A stretch of DNA of 44,474 nt, taken from positions 1 to 44,474 of the forward strand of contig NZ_JANCPR020000066.1 of the NCBI RefSeq assembly GCF_028657195.3, written 5' to 3'. The notes beneath the pieces are model-generated. The model searched no databases and was not told the DNA's origin. It saw only the letters and a program-made list of their open reading frames with translations. Both the position numbers and the translations under genes were made by a program. This stretch comes from Streptomyces iconiensis (GTDB lineage Bacteria; Actinomycetota; Actinomycetes; Streptomycetales; Streptomycetaceae). Positions within the stretch are counted from its first letter, which is position 1; every line of letters starts with the position of its first letter. Shown piece after piece: positions 1-7,691 of the stretch.

Positions 1-300
1 AACCTCAACCCACCAGATCAACTGGCAGGTCGGGGTATCAACATATCTGGCGTTGACTTTTGGCACGCTGTTGAGTTCTCAAAGAACGGACGCTTCCTTT
101 GGATTCCCTTCCGGGTTTCCTCCGGGCTTTCCCTTTCGGTGTCTCCGACTCTATCAGACTGAATCTGCTAGAAGTTCGGAGTGCTTCATCTTGAATTCCG
201 TTTCCGGATTTCGTTTCGAAGCGAGTAAGAGACTAACTGTTGCTGCCGAGCTCGTCCAGCTCTAGGCAACTGTTCGAATCTACTGCCCGCGGTCCTCCGT
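1..300 (-). promoter_or_regulatory. rRNA operon leader and promoter region (16S lies off the left edge)
   Basis: Read on the minus strand, this AT-richer stretch contains the element TTGAGAACTCAACAG (68-82), followed by the segment with GCGTGCCAAAAGTCAACG. I recognise this as the conserved leader that precedes 16S rRNA in Streptomyces and takes part in rRNA processing or antitermination. Upstream of it on the minus strand, TAGAGT (148-153) could be a -10 box, but the -35 is poor, so individual promoters are not assigned. Mature 16S sequence is not in the window. The call rests on recalled similarity, not on an alignment. The stretch holds no convincing protein gene. Confidence 0.7.
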
Positions 301-357
301 GTCAACGGTTTTCCGGGGCGAAGAGGACAGTAGCAGCTTCCGGGCGGTGCTCGCACA

Positions 358-1365
358 TCACGGAGCTGCGGGTACCCCGGCGGGCCGGTCTGATGCCGCC
401 ACATCCCCTGTTTCTCCGGCATGTGCCGCTCGTCGTCCCACGACGTACACGTAGGCCAGGAAGGCCAGTTCGGCCGCGATGCCGATGAGGATGCGGGCCC
501 ACGTGGGGAGGCCGGAGGGGGTGACGAAGCCTTCGATGACGCCGGAGACGAGGAGGACGGCAGCCAGGCCGATGGCCATGCCGATGGCTGAACGCCCCTC
601 TTCCGCCAGGGCTGTTCGGCGGCTGCGGGGGCCCGGGTCGATCACCGTCCATCCCAGGCGCAGTCCTGTGCCGGCGGCGACGAAGACCGCGGTCAGCTCC
701 AGAAGGCCGTGCGGGATCAGGAGGCCGAGGAAGGTGTCGAGCCGTCCTGCGGACCCCATGAGGCCGATGCCGATGCCGAGGTTGAGCACGTTCTGGAAGA
801 GGACCCACAGCACCGGGAGGCCCAGTAGGGCGCCGAAGACGAGGCAGATGGCAGCCGCCTGTGCGTTGTTCGTCCATACCTGAGCCGCGAAGGACGTGGC
901 CGGGTGGCTGGAGTAGTACGTCTCGTACTGGCCGCCGGGGCGGGTCATCTCGCGGAGGTGGTCGGGGGCGCCGATGGTGGAGCGGACTTCTGGGTGGGTG
1001 CCGACCCACCAGGCGATGAGTGCGGCCAGGACGACGGAGAGCAGCGCTGTCGGTACCCACCAGTTGCGCGATCTGTAGACGGCCGCCGGGAAGCCCGCGG
1101 TGAAGAAGCGGGCGGCGTCGCGCCATGAGGACGTACGTGCTCCTGTGACGGCGCTGCGTGCACGGGCCACGAGGCTGGTGAGACGGCCTGTGACGGCGGG
1201 GTCCGGCGCGCTCGACTGGATCTGGGAGAGGTGGGTGGACGTGCGTTGGTAGAGCGCGACAAGCTCGTCCGCCTCCTGGCCCGACAGGCGGCGGTGGCGG
1301 CGCAGCAGTGCGTCCAGCCGGTCCCACTCGGCGCTGTGGGCCGAGACAAAGACATCCAGGTCCAT
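358..1365 (-). CDS. Stage II sporulation protein M (SpoIIM/DUF95) family membrane protein
   Basis: A protein of 335 aa beginning MDLDVFVSAHSAEWDRLDAL, the usual N-terminus of actinobacterial SpoIIM-like proteins. A soluble helical N-terminal third is followed by several hydrophobic segments (around WWVPTALLSVVLAALIAWWVG, then AICLVFGALLGLPVLWVL, GLLELTAVFVAAGTGLRLGW and others), so it is an integral membrane protein. SpoIIM in Bacillus acts with SpoIID and SpoIIP in peptidoglycan remodelling at engulfment; the role of the actinobacterial homologues is not settled. I chose the ATG at 1365 over an in-frame ATG at 1392 because it gives the family N-terminus; neither has a clear Shine-Dalgarno site. 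It is divergent from the RDD gene, and its promoter must lie in the gap of about 110 bp. C-terminal residues beyond the last membrane segment look disordered. Confidence 0.85.
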   Translation of the reverse strand: MDLDVFVSAHSAEWDRLDALLRRHRRLSGQEADELVALYQRTSTHLSQIQSSAPDPAVTGRLTSLVARARSAVTGARTSSWRDAARFFTAGFPAAVYRSRNWWVPTALLSVVLAALIAWWVGTHPEVRSTIGAPDHLREMTRPGGQYETYYSSHPATSFAAQVWTNNAQAAAICLVFGALLGLPVLWVLFQNVLNLGIGIGLMGSAGRLDTFLGLLIPHGLLELTAVFVAAGTGLRLGWTVIDPGPRSRRTALAEEGRSAIGMAIGLAAVLLVSGVIEGFVTPSGLPTWARILIGIAAELAFLAYVYVVGRRAAHAGETGDVAASDRPAGVPAAP

Positions 1366-1478
1366 GGGGAGAGCTTGGCAGATGGCGAGCATCCGGGGTG
1401 GGGCAGGAGTACTGGGAGACTGTCAGTCATGCCTGGGGCAAGGCATGATCGAGCGGCCGATACGAGGGAGAGTGCGCG

Positions 1479-2432
1479 GTGAGCGAGCTTGTCACGGGGG
1501 ACGCTGTCGTGCTCGGGCTGCGGCCCGCGCGGCTCCCCAGCCGGGGGCTGGCAGTCCTCATAGACCTCCTACTGGCCTGGACCGTCTATCTGTTGCTGTC
1601 CTTGGCGTTGCTGATGGCAACGGCCTCGCTCGACGCCGCCGCGCTCGCTGCCGTGCAGGTGGGACTGTTCCTGCTGGTGCTGGTGGGCGCGCCGATCGCG
1701 GTGGAGACGTTGAGTGGCGGGCGGTCGCTGGGGAAGCTGGCGGCCGGGCTGCGGGTCGTACGGGAGGACGGCGGGCCGATCCGGTTCCGGCACGCGCTGG
1801 TGCGCGGGGCGATCGGCGTGGTGGAGATCCAGCTGCTCTTCGGAGTGATCGCCTGCGTCGCCTCGCTGGTGTCGGAGCGGGGGCGGCGGCTCGGAGACGT
1901 GTTCGCCGGGACCCTGGTCGTACGGGAGCGGGTACCTGTGCCGCGGGGGCTGTCGGTGCCGCCTCCGCCTCCTTGGCTCGCGGGACAGTTGAGCGAGGTG
2001 GACCTCTCGCGGGTGCCTGACGGGCTGTGGCTCGCTGTGCGGCAGTACTTGATGCGCGCCGGGCAGCTGGAGCCGGGGGTGAGCCGGTCCATGGCGGAGC
2101 GGCTGGCGGAAGACGTACGGGCCTGGACGGGGGCGCCGGCGCCCGAGGGCATGACGGCGGCCGTCTATCTGGCGGGGGTGGTGGCCGAACGGCAGGCGAG
2201 GGACGCACGGCGGGCCTTCTCCGGGCCGCCCGCCGATCTCAACGGCCCTGCGGAGATCCGGCCTGGTACGGCGGCCGGTGAGGCGGGGCACGGCGGGTGG
2301 CAGGCGCCCGCGGAGGCTCCGTCCGGCGGGGTGCCGGCGCGGGGCGCCGTCGCACCCGGGACGGTCGAGCCGGCAGACGGTGGGGAGAGCGGGCCTCCGC
2401 AGCGCCGCACCGGGTTCGTGCCACCGACGTAG
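1479..2432 (+). CDS. RDD family membrane protein
   Basis: A protein of 317 aa with a GTG start. Its N-terminal half carries the RDD domain: the first hydrophobic helix begins with the ARLPSRGLAVLIDLLLAW segment (Arg and Asp in the family pattern), a second helix is ALAAVQVGLFLLVLVGAPIAV, and then comes the conserved GRSLGKLAAGLRVV loop with a later hydrophobic segment. RDD proteins are poorly understood; some are linked to ion exchange. The C-terminal half (from about residue 160) is hydrophilic and rich in Pro, Gly and Ala, probably a cytoplasmic disordered tail. Divergent from the SpoIIM-like gene; such pairs recur in actinobacteria and suggest a shared envelope role, which is inference. 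It converges with the next minus-strand gene, leaving under 40 bp between stops. Confidence 0.85.
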   Translation: MSELVTGDAVVLGLRPARLPSRGLAVLIDLLLAWTVYLLLSLALLMATASLDAAALAAVQVGLFLLVLVGAPIAVETLSGGRSLGKLAAGLRVVREDGGPIRFRHALVRGAIGVVEIQLLFGVIACVASLVSERGRRLGDVFAGTLVVRERVPVPRGLSVPPPPPWLAGQLSEVDLSRVPDGLWLAVRQYLMRAGQLEPGVSRSMAERLAEDVRAWTGAPAPEGMTAAVYLAGVVAERQARDARRAFSGPPADLNGPAEIRPGTAAGEAGHGGWQAPAEAPSGGVPARGAVAPGTVEPADGGESGPPQRRTGFVPPT

Positions 2433-2469
2433 GGCTCTCGCCCAGGGCTTGAGGGCTCAGGTGTCGGGC

Positions 2470-3084
2470 TCAGGGAAACGTCGAGGGTGGGGATTCGAGG
2501 TCTTCCAGCTCGATCCCCGGGGCCGCCAGTACCACGTCGCCGGCGAGGTGGACGGCGTGCTGCTCCCCCGTCTCCAGGTCGTTGACCTGGTAATTCTCCA
2601 CGGTCAGCGGGCCGTTGTCAGTGGCGTGTGCTTCGCTGTCCAGCAGCGCCCAGGACTGGTCGAGAGTACGGGGAGCGAGGACGGGGGGTGTGAGTGCGAC
2701 GAGGCGGACGCGGGTGGCCCTTTCGCCGGGGGCCGGACGCAGGAGCCGCGCGGTCGCGACAAGAAACGCGGGGGACGCTCCGGTGAAGGAGTGTGCGGCG
2801 ACGTTGCCCTCTTGGGCATGTACGCCGCTGGGGTCGGTGCGGACCCAGGTGACGCCGTCCAGTGCGGCGCCCTTGACCTGCCAACTGGCCGCGTGGAGTT
2901 GGAGTCTGAGGGGGCGGCCGAGTTCGTCGAGGGTGAGGTCGACGGAGCCCGCGTGCTCGCCCGAGGGGGTGGTCAGCTGGGAGACGTAGCGCCAGCCGGA
3001 GGGGCCGGTGGCGCAGTGGAAGTGCTCTTCACCGAGGGGGGTGTGATCGTGCGGATCGTGGAGCGAATATCGGCCGCGGGGCAT
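2470..3084 (-). CDS. Conserved hypothetical protein, 204 aa
   Basis: A soluble-looking protein of 204 aa starting MPRGRYSLHDPHDHTPLGEE. I do not recognise a characterised family. The pattern of short alternating hydrophobic strands (GWRYVSQLTTPSGEHAGSVD, LRLQLHAASWQVKG, GVTWVRTD) suggests a mostly beta fold, perhaps a barrel-like ligand-binding or glycolipid-binding domain, but I cannot support a function. No signal peptide or membrane helix is visible. It lies 3' of ahcY on the same strand, separated by about 100 bp with a strong hairpin at 3123-3152, so it is probably transcribed from its own promoter. High-GC codon use like its neighbours argues that it is native. The minus frame is preferred over the long plus-strand frame across the same bases because the latter is a repeat-rich antisense shadow. 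Confidence 0.6.
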   Translation of the reverse strand: MPRGRYSLHDPHDHTPLGEEHFHCATGPSGWRYVSQLTTPSGEHAGSVDLTLDELGRPLRLQLHAASWQVKGAALDGVTWVRTDPSGVHAQEGNVAAHSFTGASPAFLVATARLLRPAPGERATRVRLVALTPPVLAPRTLDQSWALLDSEAHATDNGPLTVENYQVNDLETGEQHAVHLAGDVVLAAPGIELEDLESPPSTFP

Positions 3085-3122
3085 CGTCGTCGTCCGGGGG
3101 TGGGATGCGGTCGGGGATACGG

Positions 3123-3152
3123 CCAGGCCCCCACCCGAGGGCGGGGGCCTGG
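3123..3152 (-). terminator. Terminator hairpin after ahcY
   Basis: A perfect 10-bp inverted repeat (CCAGGCCCCC at 3123-3132, GGGGGCCTGG at 3143-3152) sits between the ahcY stop and the start of the 204-aa gene. It has no U-run, as is usual for streptomycete terminators. Confidence 0.65.
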
Positions 3153-3188
3153 GACCGGGTCAGCTTCCGGCCGCTGGATCTGGGCGGA

Positions 3189-4649
3189 TCAGTAGCGGTA
3201 GTGGTCCGGCTTGTACGGGCCCTCGACCGGGACGCCGATGTAGGACGCCTGCTCCGGGCGGAGCGTCGTCAGCTTGGCGCCGAGCGCGTCGAGGTGGAGG
3301 CGTGCGACCTTCTCGTCCAGGTGCTTGGGCAGCACGTAGACGTCGGTCGGGTACGACTCCGGCTTGGTGAACAGCTCGATCTGGGCGATCGTCTGGTCGG
3401 CGAAGCTGTTGGACATCACGAACGAGGGGTGCCCGGTCGCGTTGCCCAGGTTGAGCAGTCGGCCCTCGGACAGCACGATGATGACCTTGCCGTCCGGGAA
3501 GGTCCAGGTGTGGACCTGCGGCTTGACCTCGTCCTTGACGATGCCGTCGATGGCCGCGAGACCGGCCATGTCGATCTCGTTGTCGAAGTGGCCGATGTTC
3601 CCGACGATGGCCTGGTGCTTCATCCTGGCCATGTCCGAGGCCATGATGATGTCCTTGTTGCCGGTCGTGGTGACGAAGATGTCGACGGTGTCGACGACGT
3701 CGTCCAGCCTCGCGACCTGGTAGCCGTCCATGGCTGCCTGGAGCGCGCAGATCGGGTCGATCTCGGAGATCAGCACGCGGGCGCCCTGGCCGCGCAGGGA
3801 CTCGGCGCAGCCCTTGCCGACGTCGCCGTAGCCGCAGACGAGGGCCGTCTTGCCGCCGATGAGGACGTCGGTCGCGCGGTTGATGCCGTCGATCAGGGAG
3901 TGGCGGCAGCCGTACTTGTTGTCGAACTTCGACTTGGTGACGGCGTCGTTGACGTTGATCGCCGGGAAGAGCAGCGAGCCCGCCTGGTGCATCTCGTACA
4001 GGCGGTGGACACCGGTGGTGGTCTCCTCGGTCACGCCGCGGATCTCCGAGGCGAGCTGCGTCCACTTCTGGGGGCTCTCGCGCAGGGTGCGGTTGAGGAC
4101 CTCAAGGATGACGCGGTGCTCGTCGTTCTCGGCGGTGTCGACCGAGGGGGCCTTGCCTGCCTTCTCGTACTCGACACCCTTGTGGACGAGGAGGGTGGCG
4201 TCACCGCCGTCGTCGAGAATCATGTTGGGGCCGCCGGTGGCGGCGTTCGGCCAGGTGAGGGCCTGCTCCGTGCACCACCAGTACTCCTCCAGGCTCTCGC
4301 CCTTCCAGGCGAAGACCGGGACGCCCTGGGGGTTGTCCGGGGTGCCGTTCGGGCCGACCGCCACCGCGGCGGCGGCGTGGTCCTGGGTGGAGAAGATGTT
4401 GCAGGAGGCCCAGCGGACCTCTGCGCCGAGGGCGACGAGGGTTTCGATGAGCACCGCGGTCTGCACGGTCATGTGCAGGGAACCGGTGACGCGGGCACCC
4501 GCCAGGGGCTGGTCTGCGGCGTACTCCCTGCGGATCGCCATCAGGCCGGGCATCTCATGCTCGGCCAGCGAGATCTCCTTGCGGCCGAAGGCCGCGAGTG
4601 AGAGGTCAGCGACCTTGAAGTCCTGGCCGTTCGTGGAGGTCGTGGTCAT
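3189..4649 (-). CDS. ahcY: S-adenosyl-L-homocysteine hydrolase
   Basis: A protein of 486 aa, full length for bacterial adenosylhomocysteinase. It reversibly splits S-adenosylhomocysteine into adenosine and homocysteine in the cytoplasm, removing the inhibitory product of SAM-dependent methylation. Visible hallmarks are the substrate-domain motif DDGGDATLL, the NVNDAVTKSKFDNKYG segment with the catalytic Lys and Asp, the NAD-binding glycine motif GYGDVGKGCAE and the C-terminal signature KPDHYRY, whose Lys and Tyr reach the NAD site of the partner subunit. The ATG at 4649 is chosen because GAGGAG lies about 8 bases upstream and MTTTSTNGQDFKVADL matches the family N-terminus; the frame stays open for another 61 codons but that part is not conserved. 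A candidate -10 (TAGATT on the minus strand, 4857-4862) would give a leader of about 200 nt. Confidence 0.97.
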   Translation of the reverse strand: MTTTSTNGQDFKVADLSLAAFGRKEISLAEHEMPGLMAIRREYAADQPLAGARVTGSLHMTVQTAVLIETLVALGAEVRWASCNIFSTQDHAAAAVAVGPNGTPDNPQGVPVFAWKGESLEEYWWCTEQALTWPNAATGGPNMILDDGGDATLLVHKGVEYEKAGKAPSVDTAENDEHRVILEVLNRTLRESPQKWTQLASEIRGVTEETTTGVHRLYEMHQAGSLLFPAINVNDAVTKSKFDNKYGCRHSLIDGINRATDVLIGGKTALVCGYGDVGKGCAESLRGQGARVLISEIDPICALQAAMDGYQVARLDDVVDTVDIFVTTTGNKDIIMASDMARMKHQAIVGNIGHFDNEIDMAGLAAIDGIVKDEVKPQVHTWTFPDGKVIIVLSEGRLLNLGNATGHPSFVMSNSFADQTIAQIELFTKPESYPTDVYVLPKHLDEKVARLHLDALGAKLTTLRPEQASYIGVPVEGPYKPDHYRY

Positions 4650-4856
4650 ACGAGCTGCTCCTCGATGTCGAGGTATATGGCTGGCTGGTCCGTGCTGCGG
4701 CGCGGGAGGTGAGCATGCCTGTCGTGCTGAGCGCACATGTTCTCCGGACACACTCGTCCCCTGCTCGCAGCTCAGTCCGTCGGAGGCCCTCTCTCCCTCG
4801 GTGGCCCGCGGAACGGACCGCCCGACCGCCATCAGCAGCGACGTCTGTGCTCTACG

Positions 4857-4862
4857 AATCTA
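4857..4862 (-). promoter_or_regulatory. Candidate -10 box for ahcY
   Basis: TAGATT on the minus strand fits the streptomycete vegetative -10 pattern. A -35 about 17-18 bases upstream (around ATCCGT) is weak. If real, the transcript has a leader of roughly 200 nt before the ahcY ATG. I see no riboswitch consensus that I can name in it. Confidence 0.3.
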
Positions 4863-4965
4863 CACCGCCCGTCCAGTCGAACGGATTGCCTCGGGTGACG
4901 GCAAGGGCGACACTGGGGCGGTTTTCGGCCGCTTGCGCTTCGCAGCGCACGGCTGATTCGGTGCC

Positions 4966-4993
4966 TTGCGCGCACCCCTCGCCCCTGTAGGGA
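4966..4993 (+). promoter_or_regulatory. Candidate promoter of the PTS gene
   Basis: TTGCGC (4966-4971) and TAGGGA (4988-4993) are separated by 16 bases, about 42 bases upstream of the GTG start. The -10 overlaps a LacI-type operator-like palindrome, which supports a repressed promoter. The last -10 base is not T, so the match is moderate. Confidence 0.35.
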
Positions 4994-5002
4994 GCGCTTC
5001 CC
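4990..5002 (+). promoter_or_regulatory. LacI-type operator-like palindrome upstream of PTS gene
   Basis: GGGAGCGCTTCCC has the AGCGCT core flanked by GG and CC arms. It closely resembles Streptomyces LacI-family operators such as the CebR box TGGGAGCGCTCCCA, with one extra T in the right arm. Its position over the candidate -10 box suggests sugar-relieved repression. No LacI gene is present in the window. Confidence 0.4.
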
Positions 5003-5034
5003 CCACGCAGTACGGCCGATCAAGGAGTTCCTAC

Positions 5035-7404
5035 GTGACCAGTCCTGCCGACCCCCGCGACGGTGCGGTGGTCCCGCCACCGGAGACGGGGCTGAAACTG
5101 CTCGCCGTCACCGCCTGCCCCACCGGTATCGCCCATACGTACATGGCGGCCGAGAAGCTGGATCAGGCCGCCGAGGCGCGCGGTGTCGCCATGAAGGTGG
5201 AGACCCAGGGGTCCATCGGCGCCGAGAACGTCTTGACCGACAACGATGTCAGAGCCGCTGACGGAATCATCATCGCCGCGGACAAGGACGTCGACCGGAG
5301 CCGGTTCGAAGGCAAGAGGCTGCTCGTCGTCGGTGTCTCGGAGGGCATCAGCGACCCGGGCGGGCTCATCGACCGGGTACGGGAGGCGCCCGTGTACCGG
5401 GGCGCCTCGGCCGCCGCTGCCCACGGCGGCGACAGTGGCCCGGGCGGGGGCGACAGTGACGGCGGGAACGGGGACGGCGCGATGCCCGCTGGCTCCGCGG
5501 GAGCCGGTGGGCGGGAGCGGAGCGTCGGGTACAAGGCGCTGATGAACGGCGTCTCCTACATGATCCCGTTCGTGGTGGTCGGCGGGCTGCTGATCGCGGT
5601 CTCGCTGGCGCTCGGCGGCGACCCGCAGGCGGACGGCGGGCTGGTCATTCCGGACGGGAGCTTCTGGAAGCACGTCAACGACATCGGCACCATCGGCTTC
5701 ACGCTCATGGTGCCGATCCTCTCCGGCTACATCGCCTACGCGATCGGGGACAGGCCCGCGCTGGTGCCGGGCATGATCGGTGGCTGGATCGCCAACACCG
5801 GTGAGCTGTACGACTCCAAGTCGGGCGCCGGCTTCATCGGGGCGATCGTGACCGGGTTCCTCGCCGGGTATCTGGTGCGCTGGATCAAGATGGTTCCGGT
5901 CTCCCGCTTCATACGGCCGATCATGCCGATCATCGTGATCCCGATCGTGGCGACGTCGGCGCTCGGGCTGTTCTTCATCTACGTCATCGGGCGGCCGATC
6001 TCCTGGGTCTTCGAGAACCTGACCGACTTCCTGGGCGGGATGACGGGGGCGAGCGCCGCGCTCCTGGGCGTACTGCTCGGGCTGATGATCGCCTTCGACA
6101 TGGGCGGCCCCGTGAACAAGACGGCGTTCCTGTTCGGGGCCGGGCTGGTCTCCAAGAGCCCCGAGGTGATGGGGATGTGCGCCGCCGCCATTCCGGTACC
6201 GCCGCTGGGCCAGGGGCTCGCCACGCTGCTGCGGCGCAGGATGTTCACCGCGCAGGAGCGGGAGACGGGGTACGCCGCGCTGTTCATGGGCTTCTTCGGT
6301 ATCACCGAGGGCGCGATCCCGTTCGCCGCGGCCCGTCCGGCCCGGGTGATTCCGGCCAACATGCTGGGTGGCGCGGTCGCGGGCGGGATCGCGGGACTGG
6401 CCTCGATCGGGGACAACGTTCCGCACGGTGGACCGATCGTCGCGGTGCTCGGGGCGATCGACGGGGTCGCGCTCTTCTTCGTGGCGGTCGTCGCGGGCGC
6501 CGCGGTGACCGGTCTGGCAACGGCCGGACTGATGACCATAGGCGCGAGGCGTGACGCACCTGCCGGAGCCGGAGCGGGCGCCGGTGCCGGTGCCGGTGCC
6601 GCGTCCGTCTCAGCGGGTACGAGGGCTAAGGCGGAACCGGAGGCGGCTTCCGTCTCGGCAGCGGGCGCCGGGCCGGCGGCTGCCGGGGCAGTGGCCACGG
6701 AGTCGAGGCCGGGTGCCGGCGGGACAGCTGAGGCGGAGTCCGCTGCTCCTGACACCGGGTCCGCTGCCGCCGGTGCGGTGGAGAGCGGGAAGCCCGTTGG
6801 CGAGGGGGCGGAAGGCGCCGACGCCGGTCAGCCGCAGCCCCCGTCCGAACAGCACGGCACCGCGCGGACGCCGACGCCGGGCGACCACGATCACGAAAGC
6901 GACCACGACAGCAGCGGGGGAAGCGGCGGCGACGCGGGTCGTACGGGCAGCGCGCTGTCCGGGTACCTCACGGCGCGGACCGTGAGCGAGCGGCTCGCCG
7001 CCGCGGACAAGGAAGCCGCCATCCGGGAGATGGCCGAACTGCTCGCGCGCAGCGGCAGCGTGGCGGACTCCGACGCGCTGGTGCGTGCCGCGCTGGACCG
7101 TGAGGCGCAGGGCACCACAGGGCTCGGCGAGGAGATCGCGATCCCGCACGCCAAGACGGACGCCGTCACGGCGCCGGTCGTCGGGTTCGCGCGGGCGCCC
7201 GAGGGCATCGAGTGGGGCGCGCTGGACGGGACCAGGGCCCGGCTGGTGTTCATGATCGCCGTGCCGGAGGCGGCGGCAGGGGACGAGCACCTGCGCATTC
7301 TGGCGCTGCTGTCACGGAAGTTGATGGACGGGGAGTTCCGGCAGCGGCTGCTGGAAGCCTCCGGCAAGGACGCCGTACTCACGCTGCTCTCGGAGATCGG
7401 CTGA
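5035..7404 (+). CDS. PTS fructose-type permease, EIIB-EIIC-EIIA fusion
   Basis: A protein of 789 aa that should import a sugar, probably fructose or a related hexose, while phosphorylating it. Domains in order: EIIB (about residues 18-125) with the phosphorylatable Cys28 in ACPTGIAHT; EIIC (about 160-505) starting YKALMNGVSYMIPFVVVGGLL, with many hydrophobic helices and the GFFGITEGAIPFA motif; an Ala/Gly/Glu/Pro-rich linker (about 510-640); and EIIA (about 645-789) with active His705 in IAIPHAKTDAV. The usual streptomycete fructose permease, as I recall it, has EIIA at the N-terminus, so this order is notable. GTG at 5035 is chosen because AAGGAG lies just upstream and the open frame before it is not conserved. 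No fruK or regulator gene adjoins it, so phosphosugar handling must be encoded elsewhere. An operator-like palindrome lies upstream. Confidence 0.9.
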   Translation: MTSPADPRDGAVVPPPETGLKLLAVTACPTGIAHTYMAAEKLDQAAEARGVAMKVETQGSIGAENVLTDNDVRAADGIIIAADKDVDRSRFEGKRLLVVGVSEGISDPGGLIDRVREAPVYRGASAAAAHGGDSGPGGGDSDGGNGDGAMPAGSAGAGGRERSVGYKALMNGVSYMIPFVVVGGLLIAVSLALGGDPQADGGLVIPDGSFWKHVNDIGTIGFTLMVPILSGYIAYAIGDRPALVPGMIGGWIANTGELYDSKSGAGFIGAIVTGFLAGYLVRWIKMVPVSRFIRPIMPIIVIPIVATSALGLFFIYVIGRPISWVFENLTDFLGGMTGASAALLGVLLGLMIAFDMGGPVNKTAFLFGAGLVSKSPEVMGMCAAAIPVPPLGQGLATLLRRRMFTAQERETGYAALFMGFFGITEGAIPFAAARPARVIPANMLGGAVAGGIAGLASIGDNVPHGGPIVAVLGAIDGVALFFVAVVAGAAVTGLATAGLMTIGARRDAPAGAGAGAGAGAGAASVSAGTRAKAEPEAASVSAAGAGPAAAGAVATESRPGAGGTAEAESAAPDTGSAAAGAVESGKPVGEGAEGADAGQPQPPSEQHGTARTPTPGDHDHESDHDSSGGSGGDAGRTGSALSGYLTARTVSERLAAADKEAAIREMAELLARSGSVADSDALVRAALDREAQGTTGLGEEIAIPHAKTDAVTAPVVGFARAPEGIEWGALDGTRARLVFMIAVPEAAAGDEHLRILALLSRKLMDGEFRQRLLEASGKDAVLTLLSEIG

Positions 7405-7512
7405 CGGTCCACGTGCCGGTCCCTGCCACGGTCCTTGCCACGGATCGATCCGGCCCAGGCGACGGCCCCGGCGACGACGGGTGACAGGCGACGACGAGCA
7501 GCGAACGGACAA

Positions 7513-7553
7513 GCCACGGCCCGCCTCCGCAGTGTGCGGGGGCGGGCCGTGGC
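7513..7553. terminator. Terminator hairpin 3' of the PTS gene
   Basis: A perfect 13-bp inverted repeat (GCCACGGCCCGCC at 7513-7525, GGCGGGCCGTGGC at 7541-7553) with a further CCGC/GCGG pairing in the loop. It stands between the convergent PTS and CDF transporter genes and could stop transcription from either side. Confidence 0.75.
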
Positions 7554-7594
7554 GTACGCCGTCACTCGTACCGCTTGCCCCGTATGGGGCACCG

Positions 7595-7628
7595 CGTACG
7601 AGACACCGCGTACGGCATGTCTCGTACG
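7595..7628. terminator. Second hairpin between PTS and CDF genes
   Basis: An 11-bp perfect inverted repeat, CGTACGAGACA (7595-7605) and TGTCTCGTACG (7618-7628), with a loop that itself contains CGCGTACGG. A partial third copy of the arm (ATGTCTCATACG) follows. It lies 3' of the minus-strand CDF gene and may be its terminator. Confidence 0.5.
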
Positions 7629-7691
7629 GATGTCTCATACGCCGCACGGACCGCCGTAAGCGACTCCGTACGGCAGAGCTACCGTGACCGG

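Noticed and set aside
1..60. Start of 16S rRNA inside the window
   Set aside because: The conserved leader is visible but not the mature 16S 5' end; it must lie further left.
3105..4601. A 498-codon frame opposite ahcY
   Set aside because: It is antisense to a certain gene, rich in Asp, Val and Arg as expected of a shadow of high-GC coding DNA, with no domain.
4650..4850. A possible SAH riboswitch in the ahcY leader
   Set aside because: The leader is long and has some similar words (CAGGCATGCTCACC), but the ordered CGCTGC, CCAGGCTCG and AACGGCGCTC blocks of the known SAH aptamer are absent.
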